DNA of 64,000 nt from Sphingobacterium allocomposti (GCF_008124885.1 NZ_VNHX01000007.1:104625-168624), one strand, 5' to 3'; positions 43,676 through 53,329 are shown, numbered from the stretch's first letter. The notes: a model not told the origin generated them from the letters alone. Numbers and translations: made by a program.

Positions 43676-44554
43676 TCAATCTGTAATAATCCTGAACTCC
43701 GCGATTGCCGGTCGCCGGCTACTGATAGAGGGACCCAATCGATAATCGACTAATCTTTGTGCATCAATATTCTTATACAAGATATGATCCGCAACAAAGT
43801 CTGCTCCGTGCTGATTTACCGTCGCTTCACAAGGGCGGCAACCCGGCGTCATTTCATCTGTCAATACAGAAGGCAGCATATCCGATCCTTCATTCTGAAA
43901 AAAGAAATTGCCAGCTACAAAAACAGGAATATCCATGTCTTTAATGAAATTTACGATGGTTTCTGCCTGTAAAGGACGGTTATGATTTCTTCTATTCGCA
44001 TTGCTCCCATCGTCTAAGTGTACGCCAATAAAGGCTATATCAATGTCTCTGCTGAAACTGACTTTCAGGTATGCCAACGGACGTTCATCCCCGTTTACAG
44101 CGGGATCTACGGGCAATTTCATGACGGACGACTCCGCTATCGGCAACTTAGACAACACCGCTAGGCCGAACTGTCCTTCCCGGTAGCTGTCAAGCTGCGG
44201 CGCAAATACATACTGCATACCTACATCGGTTGCGATAACTTCCGCCTGATTGATGTTGATGCCCGTACGCGTATTATTTTTATCCACTTCTCTCAGTACC
44301 ACGAGATCAGCCTGCTCACTGTTAATCAGTTGGGTGATGGCCGAGTAGTCGGCATTTGCATTGTTTATACCAATGGAAATAATTTTGATATTGTTAGGAT
44401 CTTTCTCTTCTTCTTCTTTATCATCATCAGGATTAGTTGCACCCGGTGTCGGTGGATTTGGATCCACCGGCGCAACATAACTTTCCCAAGGCGCTTTACT
44501 GCAAGAAGAAAAGACCATCAGGCAAATAAACAAGAAACTTAGTGAAGTTTTCAT
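43676..44554 (-). CDS. Endonuclease/exonuclease/phosphatase-fold lipoprotein, probable pseudoenzyme
   Basis: The 292-residue lipoprotein (FSSC, Cys18) has a Pro/Asp/Glu-rich linker (residues 27-54) and a DNase I-like fold with decayed catalysis. Glu89 (VLREVD) and His179 (GVHLDD) remain. The GDxN motif reads GNFF (Asp to Asn216, Asn to Phe218), and the terminal SDHxP reads SSRRP (Asp and His lost). It probably no longer cleaves, and may bind the ligand at the surface in the role a SusE-type protein has elsewhere (inference). It lies 32 bases after the SusD gene and 17 bases before the intact paralogue. Confidence 0.8.
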   Translation of the reverse strand: MKTSLSFLFICLMVFSSCSKAPWESYVAPVDPNPPTPGATNPDDDKEEEEKDPNNIKIISIGINNANADYSAITQLINSEQADLVVLREVDKNNTRTGININQAEVIATDVGMQYVFAPQLDSYREGQFGLAVLSKLPIAESSVMKLPVDPAVNGDERPLAYLKVSFSRDIDIAFIGVHLDDGSNANRRNHNRPLQAETIVNFIKDMDIPVFVAGNFFFQNEGSDMLPSVLTDEMTPGCRPCEATVNQHGADFVADHILYKNIDAQRLVDYRLGPSISSRRPAIAEFRIITD

Positions 44555-44586
44555 GATAGGTATCTTTTAAATATAATTTTCAATAA

Positions 44587-46185
44587 TTAGTAACCAGGAT
44601 TTTGTTCCATATTCGGGTTCGACAACATTTCCACTTCCGGTATCGGCCACCAAAAGGAGCGCTCGCCATTCGTCGTACGAGTCTCCACTTCGATCCTCCT
44701 TCCGGTTTCTGGATCGACGGCGCCATACACCGTACCATTCATTACTTCTTTCCATGTTCCCCATCTTCTGATATCAAAATAGTGAACACCTTCAAAGGCA
44801 AGCTCTACAGATCGCTCCTGACGGATAAGTTGGCGCATCTTTTCCTGGGAATTGTATTTATTTAGGGAGATATTCGGCATCCCCGCTCTATTGCGTACCA
44901 TATTAACATAATAGAGTACATCCGGATGATCCCATTCGCCGAGCTCTACGAGAGCCTCAGCATAGCTTAATAAAACCTCCGCATAACGGATAATCATAAA
45001 GTCCAGTATCCTTGTGCTGGCTGTATTCACTTTATCCCGCTCATCGAGATATTTTTTTACCCAGTAGCCAGTAGACGTGGAATATTGGATCCCCAAACGA
45101 TTGGAGTTAACACCGGAGTTATCAAATGGGTTTAAGGTAGAGCTCATAAAGGTGTCGCCCACCAAAAATACAGACGCTTTCAGTCTAGGGTCGCGCATAT
45201 CCTTGTGATTAGGATCGCGTCGAAATAGTTCAATAGAATCTGCAGAAAGCTCGTTTAAATTGCGTCCATCCTTGAGCTGATACGTATCGACGATAGCGGC
45301 CGTAGGCGACAGGACAGTTTGCCCTCCCTCGCTCGGTATACCAATAGCCGTAAATGCACCAGTACTTCCCTGATCCCGAAAGAAAATCCGTTCTTTGTTT
45401 TCTTCGCCGGCGTAACGAAACAGATTCGTATAACTATCGGCTGGATTTGGTGCGCGATACAGCTCATACTCTCCCAATTCTATCACCTTTAATGATGCCT
45501 CTCTTGCAGCTTCGTAATCATGGAAAAATAAAGCGAGCCTTGTCATCAGTGCGTAGGCAATCCCGGATGTGATGCGTGTACGGTCAGCGAAATCGTAGCG
45601 GGTAGGAAGCTTTTCTGCACAGGCCTTCAGCTCGGACATGGCAAACGCATACACTTCTTCTTCTGTATTCCGCTTCATATAGCTATTCTCCGGACTGAGC
45701 GCGGTGGTTACGATCGGCACACCCCCAAATAGCATCAGGAGTTCCATGTGATAATACGCCCTTAGCGCCCTGGCTTCCAAAATAAACCGTTCCCGTTTCC
45801 ACTCTTCCATATACACACGACCGATATTTTCGAGCAGGCGGTTTGTTCGTCGGATGGTTTTGTAGTTGTCCATATAAATATGGTTGGCTCTGTCCCAGTT
45901 CGACGCCTGTATCCCCCTGACGTACGCTTCGTATTCGCCACGCGTATTCTGCCGTGCCACCAGCTGGTCGCTCAGGGCGTCCAGAAACATGATCTGCCGG
46001 CCCGACAGACCATGCGGAATGCCGACATAGCACCGATAGAGCCCCAGCTCCGCATCTGCGGCTGTATTCCACCACAGCTCATCGTAGACACTGGTAGGGT
46101 GGTCCTGCACCAAAAACTTCTCACAACTAGTTGTTATTAACAAACCAACTGCTAAACATGCTGAATAAATATATCGTTTGTTCAT
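44587..46185 (-). CDS. SusD family lipoprotein of the second sigma/FecR locus
   Basis: The 532-residue protein begins MNKRYIYSACLAVGLLITTSC (Cys21). SusD landmarks are FLVQDHPTSVYDELWWNTAADAELG, LEARALRAYYHMELLMLFGGVP, IIRYAEVLLSYAEALVELGE and NMVRNRAGMPNIS, ending NPNMEQNPGY. It lies 4 bases behind the SusC gene and should cap that transporter. Confidence 0.94.
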   Translation of the reverse strand: MNKRYIYSACLAVGLLITTSCEKFLVQDHPTSVYDELWWNTAADAELGLYRCYVGIPHGLSGRQIMFLDALSDQLVARQNTRGEYEAYVRGIQASNWDRANHIYMDNYKTIRRTNRLLENIGRVYMEEWKRERFILEARALRAYYHMELLMLFGGVPIVTTALSPENSYMKRNTEEEVYAFAMSELKACAEKLPTRYDFADRTRITSGIAYALMTRLALFFHDYEAAREASLKVIELGEYELYRAPNPADSYTNLFRYAGEENKERIFFRDQGSTGAFTAIGIPSEGGQTVLSPTAAIVDTYQLKDGRNLNELSADSIELFRRDPNHKDMRDPRLKASVFLVGDTFMSSTLNPFDNSGVNSNRLGIQYSTSTGYWVKKYLDERDKVNTASTRILDFMIIRYAEVLLSYAEALVELGEWDHPDVLYYVNMVRNRAGMPNISLNKYNSQEKMRQLIRQERSVELAFEGVHYFDIRRWGTWKEVMNGTVYGAVDPETGRRIEVETRTTNGERSFWWPIPEVEMLSNPNMEQNPGY

Positions 46186-46189
46186 TTTT

Positions 46190-49100
46190 TTAAAATCTTA
46201 TACTTGCTCCTACTGAATATGTTGCCATGATACTGTGTTTCCATTGATCGCCCCGGCTTTCGGGATCCACTAATTTCATACTCGTGAAGGTCATGGGGTT
46301 TTGGGCGTTCAAAAACACGCGTAATCCAGAAAGCTTAAGTCTGTTGGCCAACTGTTGGTGTAGTGTGTAGCCCAACTGGATGAACTTCACACGCACGTAC
46401 GCGCCATTCTGGAACCAGAAGTCGGATGCCATACGGTTATCACCCGGGCTATTATTTAAGCGTGGAAAACGCGCATCGGTTCGATCAGGTGTCCAATAGT
46501 TATCTGCGTAATAAGTTGTAGGCACGCCACCATCGGCTATCCCATCGAGTGGAAGCGCAAACATTCCCGTCAGCATGGCATCACTCCTGCCGGTACCCTG
46601 AAGTAAAAACTCCAAGTCGAAATTTTTGTAATCAAACCTAAAGTTGGAAAAGAAGTTAATGCGGGGCATAGGATCGCCAATGATTGTTTGATCAGCTTCA
46701 TCAATCAGTCCATCCTGATTGATATCGATGTATTTAATGTCACCAGGGGCTGACAAGTGGCTTCTGACCGGAATCAGTGGGTTGCCGTTGTCGTCGAAGT
46801 CGTCTGCCTGCAATAAACCATCCGTTCGGTACCCAAAGAAACTGCCGATACTCGAACCCACTTGGTTGCGGACCGCGCCGCTACCGTCGTAAGGTCCTCC
46901 TACAAGACTCAAAATCTCATTCTTGTTGTAAGTAAAACCCGGTCGTACCGAAAAACCAAAGCCGTTATCCAGCTTTTCTGTGTAGGTTAGCGACGCTTCC
47001 CATCCCTTATTTTGTACCTCGCCGGCATTAACCGGCACTTTTTCCTGGAAGCCTCCAGTCAAGGGTAATTGTGGCTGCAAAAGCATGCCGTTGGTCCGCT
47101 TGTCATAGAAATCGACCGTCAGCTCCAGTTTATTAGATGCAAACAAACCCAAGTCGAACCCGACATTTAGCATATCGACTTTTTCCCAAGAAATATCCGG
47201 ATTGCCGTGAGTCACTTCCAAAGCGGTGCTTGGATTGATCAACGATTGGTAAAGGTAAGGGTCGATGTTCTCGTTTCCGAGACTACCGTAAGAGGCTCTT
47301 AGCTTTAGGTTGTTTACTATGGTAGACTCGTTCAAAAACGCCTCGTTGTGCAAGTTCCATCCTACCGCTACCGAGGGGAAGAAACCATACTTTTTGCCGG
47401 GGCCAAAGCGAGAGGATCCATCCATACGAACCGTACCTTCCATCAAAAAGCGATCATCGTACGAGTAATTCAATTTGGTATATGCCGAGCGCAAAGCATA
47501 TACGGTCCAATCACCCTGATTTCGCTGCTCCTGTGAATAACCCAAAATACCGTACACGCTATGCTTATCGCGGTTAAGCGTATAGTCTGCATTCAGACCC
47601 ACAAAATAATAGGTCGAACGAGACTGGCTCGCCTCCCGTTGCAGGCCCCATGTCCGCAGCAACACGCCGGTATAATAGTTAAAGTGATTGAAGTTTTCGC
47701 GTACATTATGGTGCGCGTCGCTATTCAACCGGAAGCTAAACTGTCCGTTCAGATTTAATCCCGGAAGCACCGTCCATTTCGGGCGGAAGTTGATCAGCGA
47801 TTCTGTGTACTCATTTTTACGTACTCCGCCTACTTCCGCGTAAGCCAAGGGGTTCACAATATCTGCAAACTGTCCATAAAATCGTCGTCCGTCCCGATCG
47901 GGATAGCGTGGCAATACATTCGGCGCTACACGATACAAATCCTCCAAAAAGCGAAACGTACCGCCTGATGTCACCCGATTTGCGAGTTCCCGATTCCGTT
48001 TGATGGCCGTAAAATCTAAATTGACCAAAAAATTGTCAGCCAGGGTGACTGTCGTATTTGCCCGGATATTAAAGCGCTTGAGATTCGAATTCGGAAGCAT
48101 ACTGCCCTGATCCATATAGTTTCCTGTCACCGCGAAGCGCGCCAGGCTGTTACCGCCACTCACAGAAAGGCTGTGGCTCGAAATCGGCGCCATCTTATCC
48201 AGCATCAGGTCGACCCAATTCGTATTGGGGTACAAGAGCGGGTCTGTTCCCTTACGCGTCTCCTCAATAGTAAGATCGGTATGTGGGGGAAGTTTCCCCG
48301 CCGCAACGTGCGCTTCGTTATCCATCTCCATATATCGGACCGCATCTACCGTTTGGGGCAATGCTGTAGGTGTCTGATAGCCGTAATAACCGTCGTAATT
48401 CACTCGCATTTTGCCGGGTACCCCCCTCTTAGTTGTAACGACAATCACACCATTTGCGGCACGCGACCCATAGATAGAAGCTGCGGCGGCGTCTTTCAGT
48501 ATCGTAACACTCTCGACGGTAACCGGATCGATATGGTTCATATCCATGGGCACCCCATCTACCAAAACTAGAGGGTTCGCACTATTTAATGTGGTTATAC
48601 CGCGAATATACACCGTCGCGGCGTCACCTCCTGGTAAACCCGAGCCTTGGTTGACTTGAATACCAGTTACTCCTCCCTGCAATGCCTGTGAAAGGTTCGT
48701 GATAGGCTTCCCAGCAACATTACTTGCTATAGGCAGGGTCGACAACGAACTGGCAATGTGCTTTTTCTGTTGTTCGTTCATCCCCACAACGACGACTTCT
48801 TCCAGAGCAGCGACATCACTCTCCAAAGCAACCGGTAAGCTTCTCTCGTTCTTCGTAACCCGGAACTCTTTGGAAAAAAAACCAACCATTGAAAAAACAA
48901 GTATATCACCTTTTTTTGCACTTACAGAGAAAAACCCCGATTCATCCGTTATAACACTTTTAGAAGTTCCTTTTACATGTATGCTTACACCAGCTAGGGG
49001 TACCGGTGGCTCCTGGGTGTCATATACCACACCATTGATCGTTACTGTTTCCTGCTGGGTGTTAACGGATACCCTCTTGTTTTTCTCTCTGTTCTTTTCG

Positions 49101-49480
49101 AGGATAATCGTTTTCCCTTTCACGGTATAACTCAATCCCAAGTCTTTGGAGATATCATTCAAGGCAGTAGAAAGGGGAACATCTTTTAGGTTCACCGCTA
49201 GCGGGGTGCGCTTTACCAGATTTTCATTGTAGATGAAATAATATCCTGTTTGGTTGTGTAGCTCCTTAAAAATCTCTTTAAGGCTACTGTTTCGAGTTTG
49301 CAACGTAACATGTTGAGCCATGGTATTCGCGCTGAGATGCACGTTACATAGCAATAATAAAATACCAATAAATTTCATAATGAAGAATATTCGTCGGAGT
49401 GAGTAGAAAAATCTACGGTGTTTTACATTGTCCACTAGCGTTTTAGGCCATAGGAGTTTAAAATGTAATACTTCTTTCAT
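46190..49480 (-). CDS. SusC family TonB-dependent transducer with STN domain
   Basis: The 1096-residue protein has a long N-terminus before the signal segment (MKFIGILLLLCNVHLSANTMAQ, starting at residue 35), as is frequent for this subtype. An STN domain of about 70 residues follows (VTLQTRNSSLKEIFKELHNQ to GKTIILEKN). Then come a carboxypeptidase-regulatory-like domain, the TonB box region EEVVVVGMNEQQKK, a plug (LSQALQGGVTGIQVNQG, LVDGVPMDM) and the barrel. The STN domain contacts FecR and makes the receptor a signal transducer for the ECF sigma factor. The ligand is unknown; the two phosphatase-fold genes behind it hint at a phosphorylated one. Confidence 0.94.
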   Translation of the reverse strand: MKEVLHFKLLWPKTLVDNVKHRRFFYSLRRIFFIMKFIGILLLLCNVHLSANTMAQHVTLQTRNSSLKEIFKELHNQTGYYFIYNENLVKRTPLAVNLKDVPLSTALNDISKDLGLSYTVKGKTIILEKNREKNKRVSVNTQQETVTINGVVYDTQEPPVPLAGVSIHVKGTSKSVITDESGFFSVSAKKGDILVFSMVGFFSKEFRVTKNERSLPVALESDVAALEEVVVVGMNEQQKKHIASSLSTLPIASNVAGKPITNLSQALQGGVTGIQVNQGSGLPGGDAATVYIRGITTLNSANPLVLVDGVPMDMNHIDPVTVESVTILKDAAAASIYGSRAANGVIVVTTKRGVPGKMRVNYDGYYGYQTPTALPQTVDAVRYMEMDNEAHVAAGKLPPHTDLTIEETRKGTDPLLYPNTNWVDLMLDKMAPISSHSLSVSGGNSLARFAVTGNYMDQGSMLPNSNLKRFNIRANTTVTLADNFLVNLDFTAIKRNRELANRVTSGGTFRFLEDLYRVAPNVLPRYPDRDGRRFYGQFADIVNPLAYAEVGGVRKNEYTESLINFRPKWTVLPGLNLNGQFSFRLNSDAHHNVRENFNHFNYYTGVLLRTWGLQREASQSRSTYYFVGLNADYTLNRDKHSVYGILGYSQEQRNQGDWTVYALRSAYTKLNYSYDDRFLMEGTVRMDGSSRFGPGKKYGFFPSVAVGWNLHNEAFLNESTIVNNLKLRASYGSLGNENIDPYLYQSLINPSTALEVTHGNPDISWEKVDMLNVGFDLGLFASNKLELTVDFYDKRTNGMLLQPQLPLTGGFQEKVPVNAGEVQNKGWEASLTYTEKLDNGFGFSVRPGFTYNKNEILSLVGGPYDGSGAVRNQVGSSIGSFFGYRTDGLLQADDFDDNGNPLIPVRSHLSAPGDIKYIDINQDGLIDEADQTIIGDPMPRINFFSNFRFDYKNFDLEFLLQGTGRSDAMLTGMFALPLDGIADGGVPTTYYADNYWTPDRTDARFPRLNNSPGDNRMASDFWFQNGAYVRVKFIQLGYTLHQQLANRLKLSGLRVFLNAQNPMTFTSMKLVDPESRGDQWKHSIMATYSVGASIRF

Positions 49481-49617
49481 ACATTTGCGTGTTTGATTAA
49501 TTCTTTAAAGAATGTGCTGACTAGCAACGGCAGCAGTTGATTTGATCGAACGTCTTCCTTCTCGGTTGCCGCCGGGAAGGTTTTTTAGTTTACTGTTTTG
49601 TTATTCTACATAAGTTC

Positions 49618-50832
49618 TTAATTTGATTGTTTAACCATTATTTTATTCTTCTGGACGTCAAAACTTACCCCCCCTGCTCGCTCCAAAATATCAAGAAGCA
49701 CCGCCAATGAGTCGTCCCGCGACACCATACCGGTTAGTTTCACGTCTGGTATTTCTTTTTCGTAAGCAACTTCAGCATCATACCATCTTCCTATTTGCCG
49801 CATTACCTGTGGCAGTTCAGATTGGTCAAAAAGAAAGACTCCATTTTTCCAGGCGATGATAGGTTCTATATCTACGACACCCACCCGAATTCCTGTTTCT
49901 TTCCGCTGAATTTCAGCCTGTTGCCCCGGGATTAGGCGTCGGGCTTCTTTGCCCTTCTTCACGTTAACAGAGCCTGTCAACAAAGTAATCTCGTTCTTTT
50001 GCTCTTCTGGATAAGCCATCACATTGAAGGAAGTCCCCAACACTTCCACCTCGCTTTCCGCGGTCTGCACCAAAAACGGTTTGGCGGCATCGTGCGCCAC
50101 TTCAAAATAAGCCTCGCCTTCCAACTTGACGCCACGCTTGTCTCCGGAAAAATGACTTGGAAAAATTAACGAGGACGATGCATTCAGCCAGACTTTGGTG
50201 CCGTCGGCCAAAACAATTTGATACTGCCCACCTCGTGGCGTGCGGATCGTATTTAACTGCGCCCCCGAGTCCTTAGCCAAGGTGGATTGGTCGACTTGGT
50301 ACACGACTAATCCTTCAGTGTTATTGGATATGGTGATACCTGATCCAGCAAGGATTTGGTCTTGCTTTGCGTCGGTCAATATAATCTCTTTTCCATTAAA
50401 CAGTGTCAGTATGGCTTTATCGGTCCCAGGCTTCGGATAAGAGACCACAGACTCTTCTGCTATTTTTGGTTGCGTGGTATTGGTTATCTGCCAATATGAT
50501 ATAGCGGTCAACATCGTGACAAAGACAATTGCCGCAGCGGCAACACTTGCCCTTCTCCCAAACCACCGTCGTTTTTTTAATGTCTGCTGTTCTTCAGAAA
50601 TTTGTGCTTTTTCGCTTATCCGGTCAAAAAGATCGGCGAGATGCTGGGCTTGTGCCGGTGACTCCTCGCTATCCAGATCTCTATCCAATTCTTCTAGGAT
50701 TATCTCCTTTAAGAGATTTTCATTCTCATCTATATCAAAATAATAGTATAAACGGTTCAACTCCTCTGGACTACACCTGTTTTGGAGGAACTTTCGGAAC
50801 AAGAGCGTGATCGAATGCGGATGTTTTTCCAA
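49618..50832 (-). CDS. FecR family anti-sigma factor, locus 2
   Basis: The 404-residue protein has a cytoplasmic helical part (1-90), a TM segment (ASVAAAAIVFVTMLTAISYW) and the periplasmic FecR domain with RTPRGGQYQIVLADGTKVWL, NASSSLIFPSHF, AYFEVAHDAAKPFLVQT, EVLGTSFNV and LLTGSVNVKKG. A C-terminal DUF4974-type domain follows (FDQSELPQVMRQIGRWYD). It should hold the ECF factor at 51017 and receive the signal from the STN-bearing SusC. The ATG at 50832 gives a normal N-terminus for the family. Confidence 0.92.
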   Translation of the reverse strand: MEKHPHSITLLFRKFLQNRCSPEELNRLYYYFDIDENENLLKEIILEELDRDLDSEESPAQAQHLADLFDRISEKAQISEEQQTLKKRRWFGRRASVAAAAIVFVTMLTAISYWQITNTTQPKIAEESVVSYPKPGTDKAILTLFNGKEIILTDAKQDQILAGSGITISNNTEGLVVYQVDQSTLAKDSGAQLNTIRTPRGGQYQIVLADGTKVWLNASSSLIFPSHFSGDKRGVKLEGEAYFEVAHDAAKPFLVQTAESEVEVLGTSFNVMAYPEEQKNEITLLTGSVNVKKGKEARRLIPGQQAEIQRKETGIRVGVVDIEPIIAWKNGVFLFDQSELPQVMRQIGRWYDAEVAYEKEIPDVKLTGMVSRDDSLAVLLDILERAGGVSFDVQKNKIMVKQSN

Positions 50833-51016
50833 TCTTTTATGTTTTCTTTCCCCTATTACGTCTGAAAAGAAACTTACATCTGCTTTGGTTACATTTTTTT
50901 TGAGGAGGGCGATGCCAGCACCCTATTTAATGGGCAGGCTAACAGTGACTATATCTACAAACGTGTGAGATGGAACAAGTGGGAAGTGAAAAAACCAATA
51001 ACGTTCACCATGTTAT

Positions 51017-51625
51017 TTAGAAAATCAAGAAAAACAGGAGGGCGATATAATGACGGGCATAAACTAAATACTCTTTCAACGTTTTGGTCGCCTTGACAAT
51101 ATGATCATTTATAGTGGACGTCGATATCCCGAGTAACATACTCACCTGATCATAGCTGTAGCCTTCTAATTTACACAAGCGGTAAATTTCGCGTCGTCGA
51201 GGAGGGAGCCGTTCCACGGCTTTCCACAGTATAGTATTGTTTTCCTTTTCTCCGATCCATTTTTCTGTTGGCGATTCACGTTCTTCTGAATCTTCCCGTT
51301 CTCGCGTAACAGTCGAAATAAGCACACGCTCTCTTGCATTTTTCCTAAAATGGTCGTAAACTGTATTCTGAGCTATTTGATAGATGTACGGCTTGAATGG
51401 CCGATCTGCATCAATGAAAAGTCGGTTTTCCCAAATTTTAACAAACACTACCTGCAACATGTCGTCGGCTATGTCATTAGATTTGGTCATCCGCAGTATA
51501 TTGCCATAGAGTTTGCCGCTATACCGATTATAGAGTTCACGAAAAGCGCATTGATCGCTTCGCTTCACTAAATCCAGTAAGGCAATTTCGGACAAATCAA
51601 CGTACAGATCGGTATTTTTTTTCAT
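51017..51625 (-). CDS. ECF (sigma-70 family) sigma factor, locus 2
   Basis: The 202-residue protein has region 2 (FRELYNRYSGKLYGNILRM, DDMLQVVFVKIWENR, YIYQIAQNTVYDHFRK) and region 4 (LPPRRREIYRLCKLEGYSYDQVSMLLGISTSTINDHI). It ends in the hydrophobic tail YIALLFFLIF. It probably drives fecR, susC, susD and the two phosphatase-fold genes. 184 bases separate it from fecR. Confidence 0.92.
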   Translation of the reverse strand: MKKNTDLYVDLSEIALLDLVKRSDQCAFRELYNRYSGKLYGNILRMTKSNDIADDMLQVVFVKIWENRLFIDADRPFKPYIYQIAQNTVYDHFRKNARERVLISTVTREREDSEERESPTEKWIGEKENNTILWKAVERLPPRRREIYRLCKLEGYSYDQVSMLLGISTSTINDHIVKATKTLKEYLVYARHYIALLFFLIF

Positions 51626-52157
51626 CTGTCTATTTTTTACAATGGCGATGAAGCTGTCATGGTTTAATTATACTGCTGCATCATTTTTGAAAACCACGAC
51701 GGTTTTATCACTATTAACCTATGCAAGCATTGAATCCCATGCAATTCAACTGCACAAATTTAAAGCTCGAATATTACCTGTATATTAAGAAACGATAATT
51801 TATATCGATCTTGTGCTTTATTGGTCACCTATATGAAGCGCCGACAAACTGAACGTAAAATGGTCTCTTGGGTGTCTGCCTGAGCAGTTGGCAATAAATA
51901 GTTCCGTAAGTTTTCTGCAATACGACCGTGCGCTACGCACACTTGCATTAATTACCAATATCTTTTTCATCTGCTTTAAATTTTGATTAAAGCAAAACTC
52001 AGCAAGATAAAGATTAACTTAATTCACCAATATTCACTTTCTTGCGATCTCCGCGCCATTTAAGGCCACCTATGTGTCCGTTTCAATAAGCTAAAAGATC
52101 AACAAAAGAGCGACATAGGCCAAAATCACACCGAAGCGCGTTTCTCTGCCAATAGCC
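51626..52157. other. Gene-free stretch containing a decayed duplication
   Basis: The part 51818-52105 is a copy of two separate pieces of the azoreductase/Crp region (41850-41920 and 42580-42690) joined near 52012, with the regulator gene missing. The first 190 bases are the sigma gene's upstream region; no consensus promoter was found in them. Confidence 0.65.
51818..51970 (-). pseudogene. Truncated copy of the azoreductase gene (5' 40 codons)
   Basis: From an ATG at 51970 the frame reads MKKILVINASVRSARSYCRK, then LTELFIANCSGRHPRDHFTF. This matches the first 40 residues of the azoreductase at 41261-41890 at nearly every position. The match ends after FTF; the frame then runs into ten unrelated codons and stops at 51818. 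The FMN-binding signature is absent, so it is a dead fragment. Confidence 0.8.
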
Positions 52158-52736
52158 TCAGAGCCGGCAGGGCGAGGTCTTTGTACCAGAAGGAACGTAA
52201 GGGACCAGCTTTAGCGCTTGTACGATATGTCTCCGGTTGTGATAAATCACCACCCTAAGCGTGTCACCTAAGCGCAGTTTTATCCACTTGGATATCGATA
52301 TCGATGTCTTGACCTGCGTGAGGTCGACCCTTTTGGAGGCTTCCAGAAGTTGGAGTAACTGTTCCTGTTGATGGATGGATCTGTCCAACACAGAGGCACC
52401 CAGAGAGGTGCCTGCCGGATCCATCGGTTTAAAAGTCTTCATTCTGTTGAGTTTTTCTTTAGGTAACATGCTTTTCGCAAAATAATTACCCAGAACCCCA
52501 GGTTTGAAAACAGTCGAAGGTCGACTATTTGCATTATGGAGCCGGAACGCTATTTCTGGGATGTAAAAATCTCCGTACCGGTTCAAGTGTTCCACACATT
52601 CCAATATATTCCAACCACCTGTGTCCGGCTTGCGGTTCAGCACGTCTTGCGGCAACTGTTTGAATGATTGTAACTCCTGGATATGTTGCTTTGTAAGGTC
52701 TGTTAATTCGGCCAGTAGTTTGTCAACGTATAACAT
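52158..52736 (-). CDS. DinB-superfamily four-helix protein
   Basis: The start is placed at the ATG at 52736 (MLYVDKLLAELTDLTKQHIQ), though the frame is open to a TTG at 52796 that overlaps the stop of the regulator gene upstream. The family signs are GGWNILECVEHLNRYGDFYIPEI and the late YHNRRHIVQALKLV; DinB-like proteins bind a metal with three His. The His of VEHLNRYG and YHNRRHI fit. Many act as thiol- or small-molecule-dependent transferases, others are unknown. It is co-transcribed with Crp/Fnr gene C. Confidence 0.7.
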   Translation of the reverse strand: MLYVDKLLAELTDLTKQHIQELQSFKQLPQDVLNRKPDTGGWNILECVEHLNRYGDFYIPEIAFRLHNANSRPSTVFKPGVLGNYFAKSMLPKEKLNRMKTFKPMDPAGTSLGASVLDRSIHQQEQLLQLLEASKRVDLTQVKTSISISKWIKLRLGDTLRVVIYHNRRHIVQALKLVPYVPSGTKTSPCRL

Positions 52737-52792
52737 GTCTGTTTGTTTTTGACAAAGCTCCGGTATTCCCTGCACATAATGATTGATTGAAG

Positions 52793-53329
52793 TCAAGATT
52801 TTTTGAGGCGAGATAAAGTCTCGGGAGCCATTTTCAAATACGAGGCAATGTGTTTATGTGGAATCCGATGAAACAATTCCGGACTTCGCTGCAATACCCG
52901 TTGGTAACGATCTTTAGGCGAACTGGTAAGCAAATCCATTTCGCGTTCCAATTGTTGAAGCACCAGCTGTTCAAGCATGTCTTGCCACAATTGGCCGTTT
53001 GCAGGGTCTTGCTTAATGAACGATAGGCAAGCAGACCTGGAAATCTGCTTCACTTTGGTCTTTTTGATTGCTTGTATTAAAAAAACAGAGGGTCTTCCAC
53101 TAATAAAACTATCCAACGAGGTGACAAAATCACCAGTATACCCAAATCGAACGATATGCTCTTCCAAGGTATCCTGCATACAGACTTTCAAGCTGCCGGA
53201 TACGACGTAGTACAGGCTTCTCTCCACCGAGCCGTACGCCGTGAGATATCCATTTCTTTCCACAACGATGGTCTTTTCCCATAGGTTGAGGTCTTCCAGC
53301 CGGCTGTACAGTTCGCTTGCGAAATTCAT
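52793..53329 (-). CDS. Crp/Fnr family transcriptional regulator C
   Basis: The 178-residue protein has the cNMP-type barrel (VVERNGYLTAYGSVERSLYYVVSGSLKVCMQD, RFGYTGDFVTSLDSFISG) and a C-terminal HTH (RIPHKHIASYLKMAPETLSRLKKS) that ends almost at the stop. It is the same subtype as A and B but about 17 residues shorter. It overlaps or abuts the DinB-like gene, so the pair is an operon. Confidence 0.85.
   Translation of the reverse strand: MNFASELYSRLEDLNLWEKTIVVERNGYLTAYGSVERSLYYVVSGSLKVCMQDTLEEHIVRFGYTGDFVTSLDSFISGRPSVFLIQAIKKTKVKQISRSACLSFIKQDPANGQLWQDMLEQLVLQQLEREMDLLTSSPKDRYQRVLQRSPELFHRIPHKHIASYLKMAPETLSRLKKS

Noticed and set aside
43676..44554. Frameshifted or damaged phosphodiesterase gene
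   Set aside because: The frame is full length with an intact signal and fold; only the catalytic positions differ, which fits a changed role rather than decay.
50863..51050. Protein-like plus-strand stretch between the second sigma and FecR genes (EGDASTLFNGQANSDYIYKR)
   Set aside because: It has no start codon before the sigma gene's 3' end, overlaps that gene, and is only about 50 codons between stops; probably chance or an unrecognisable remnant.
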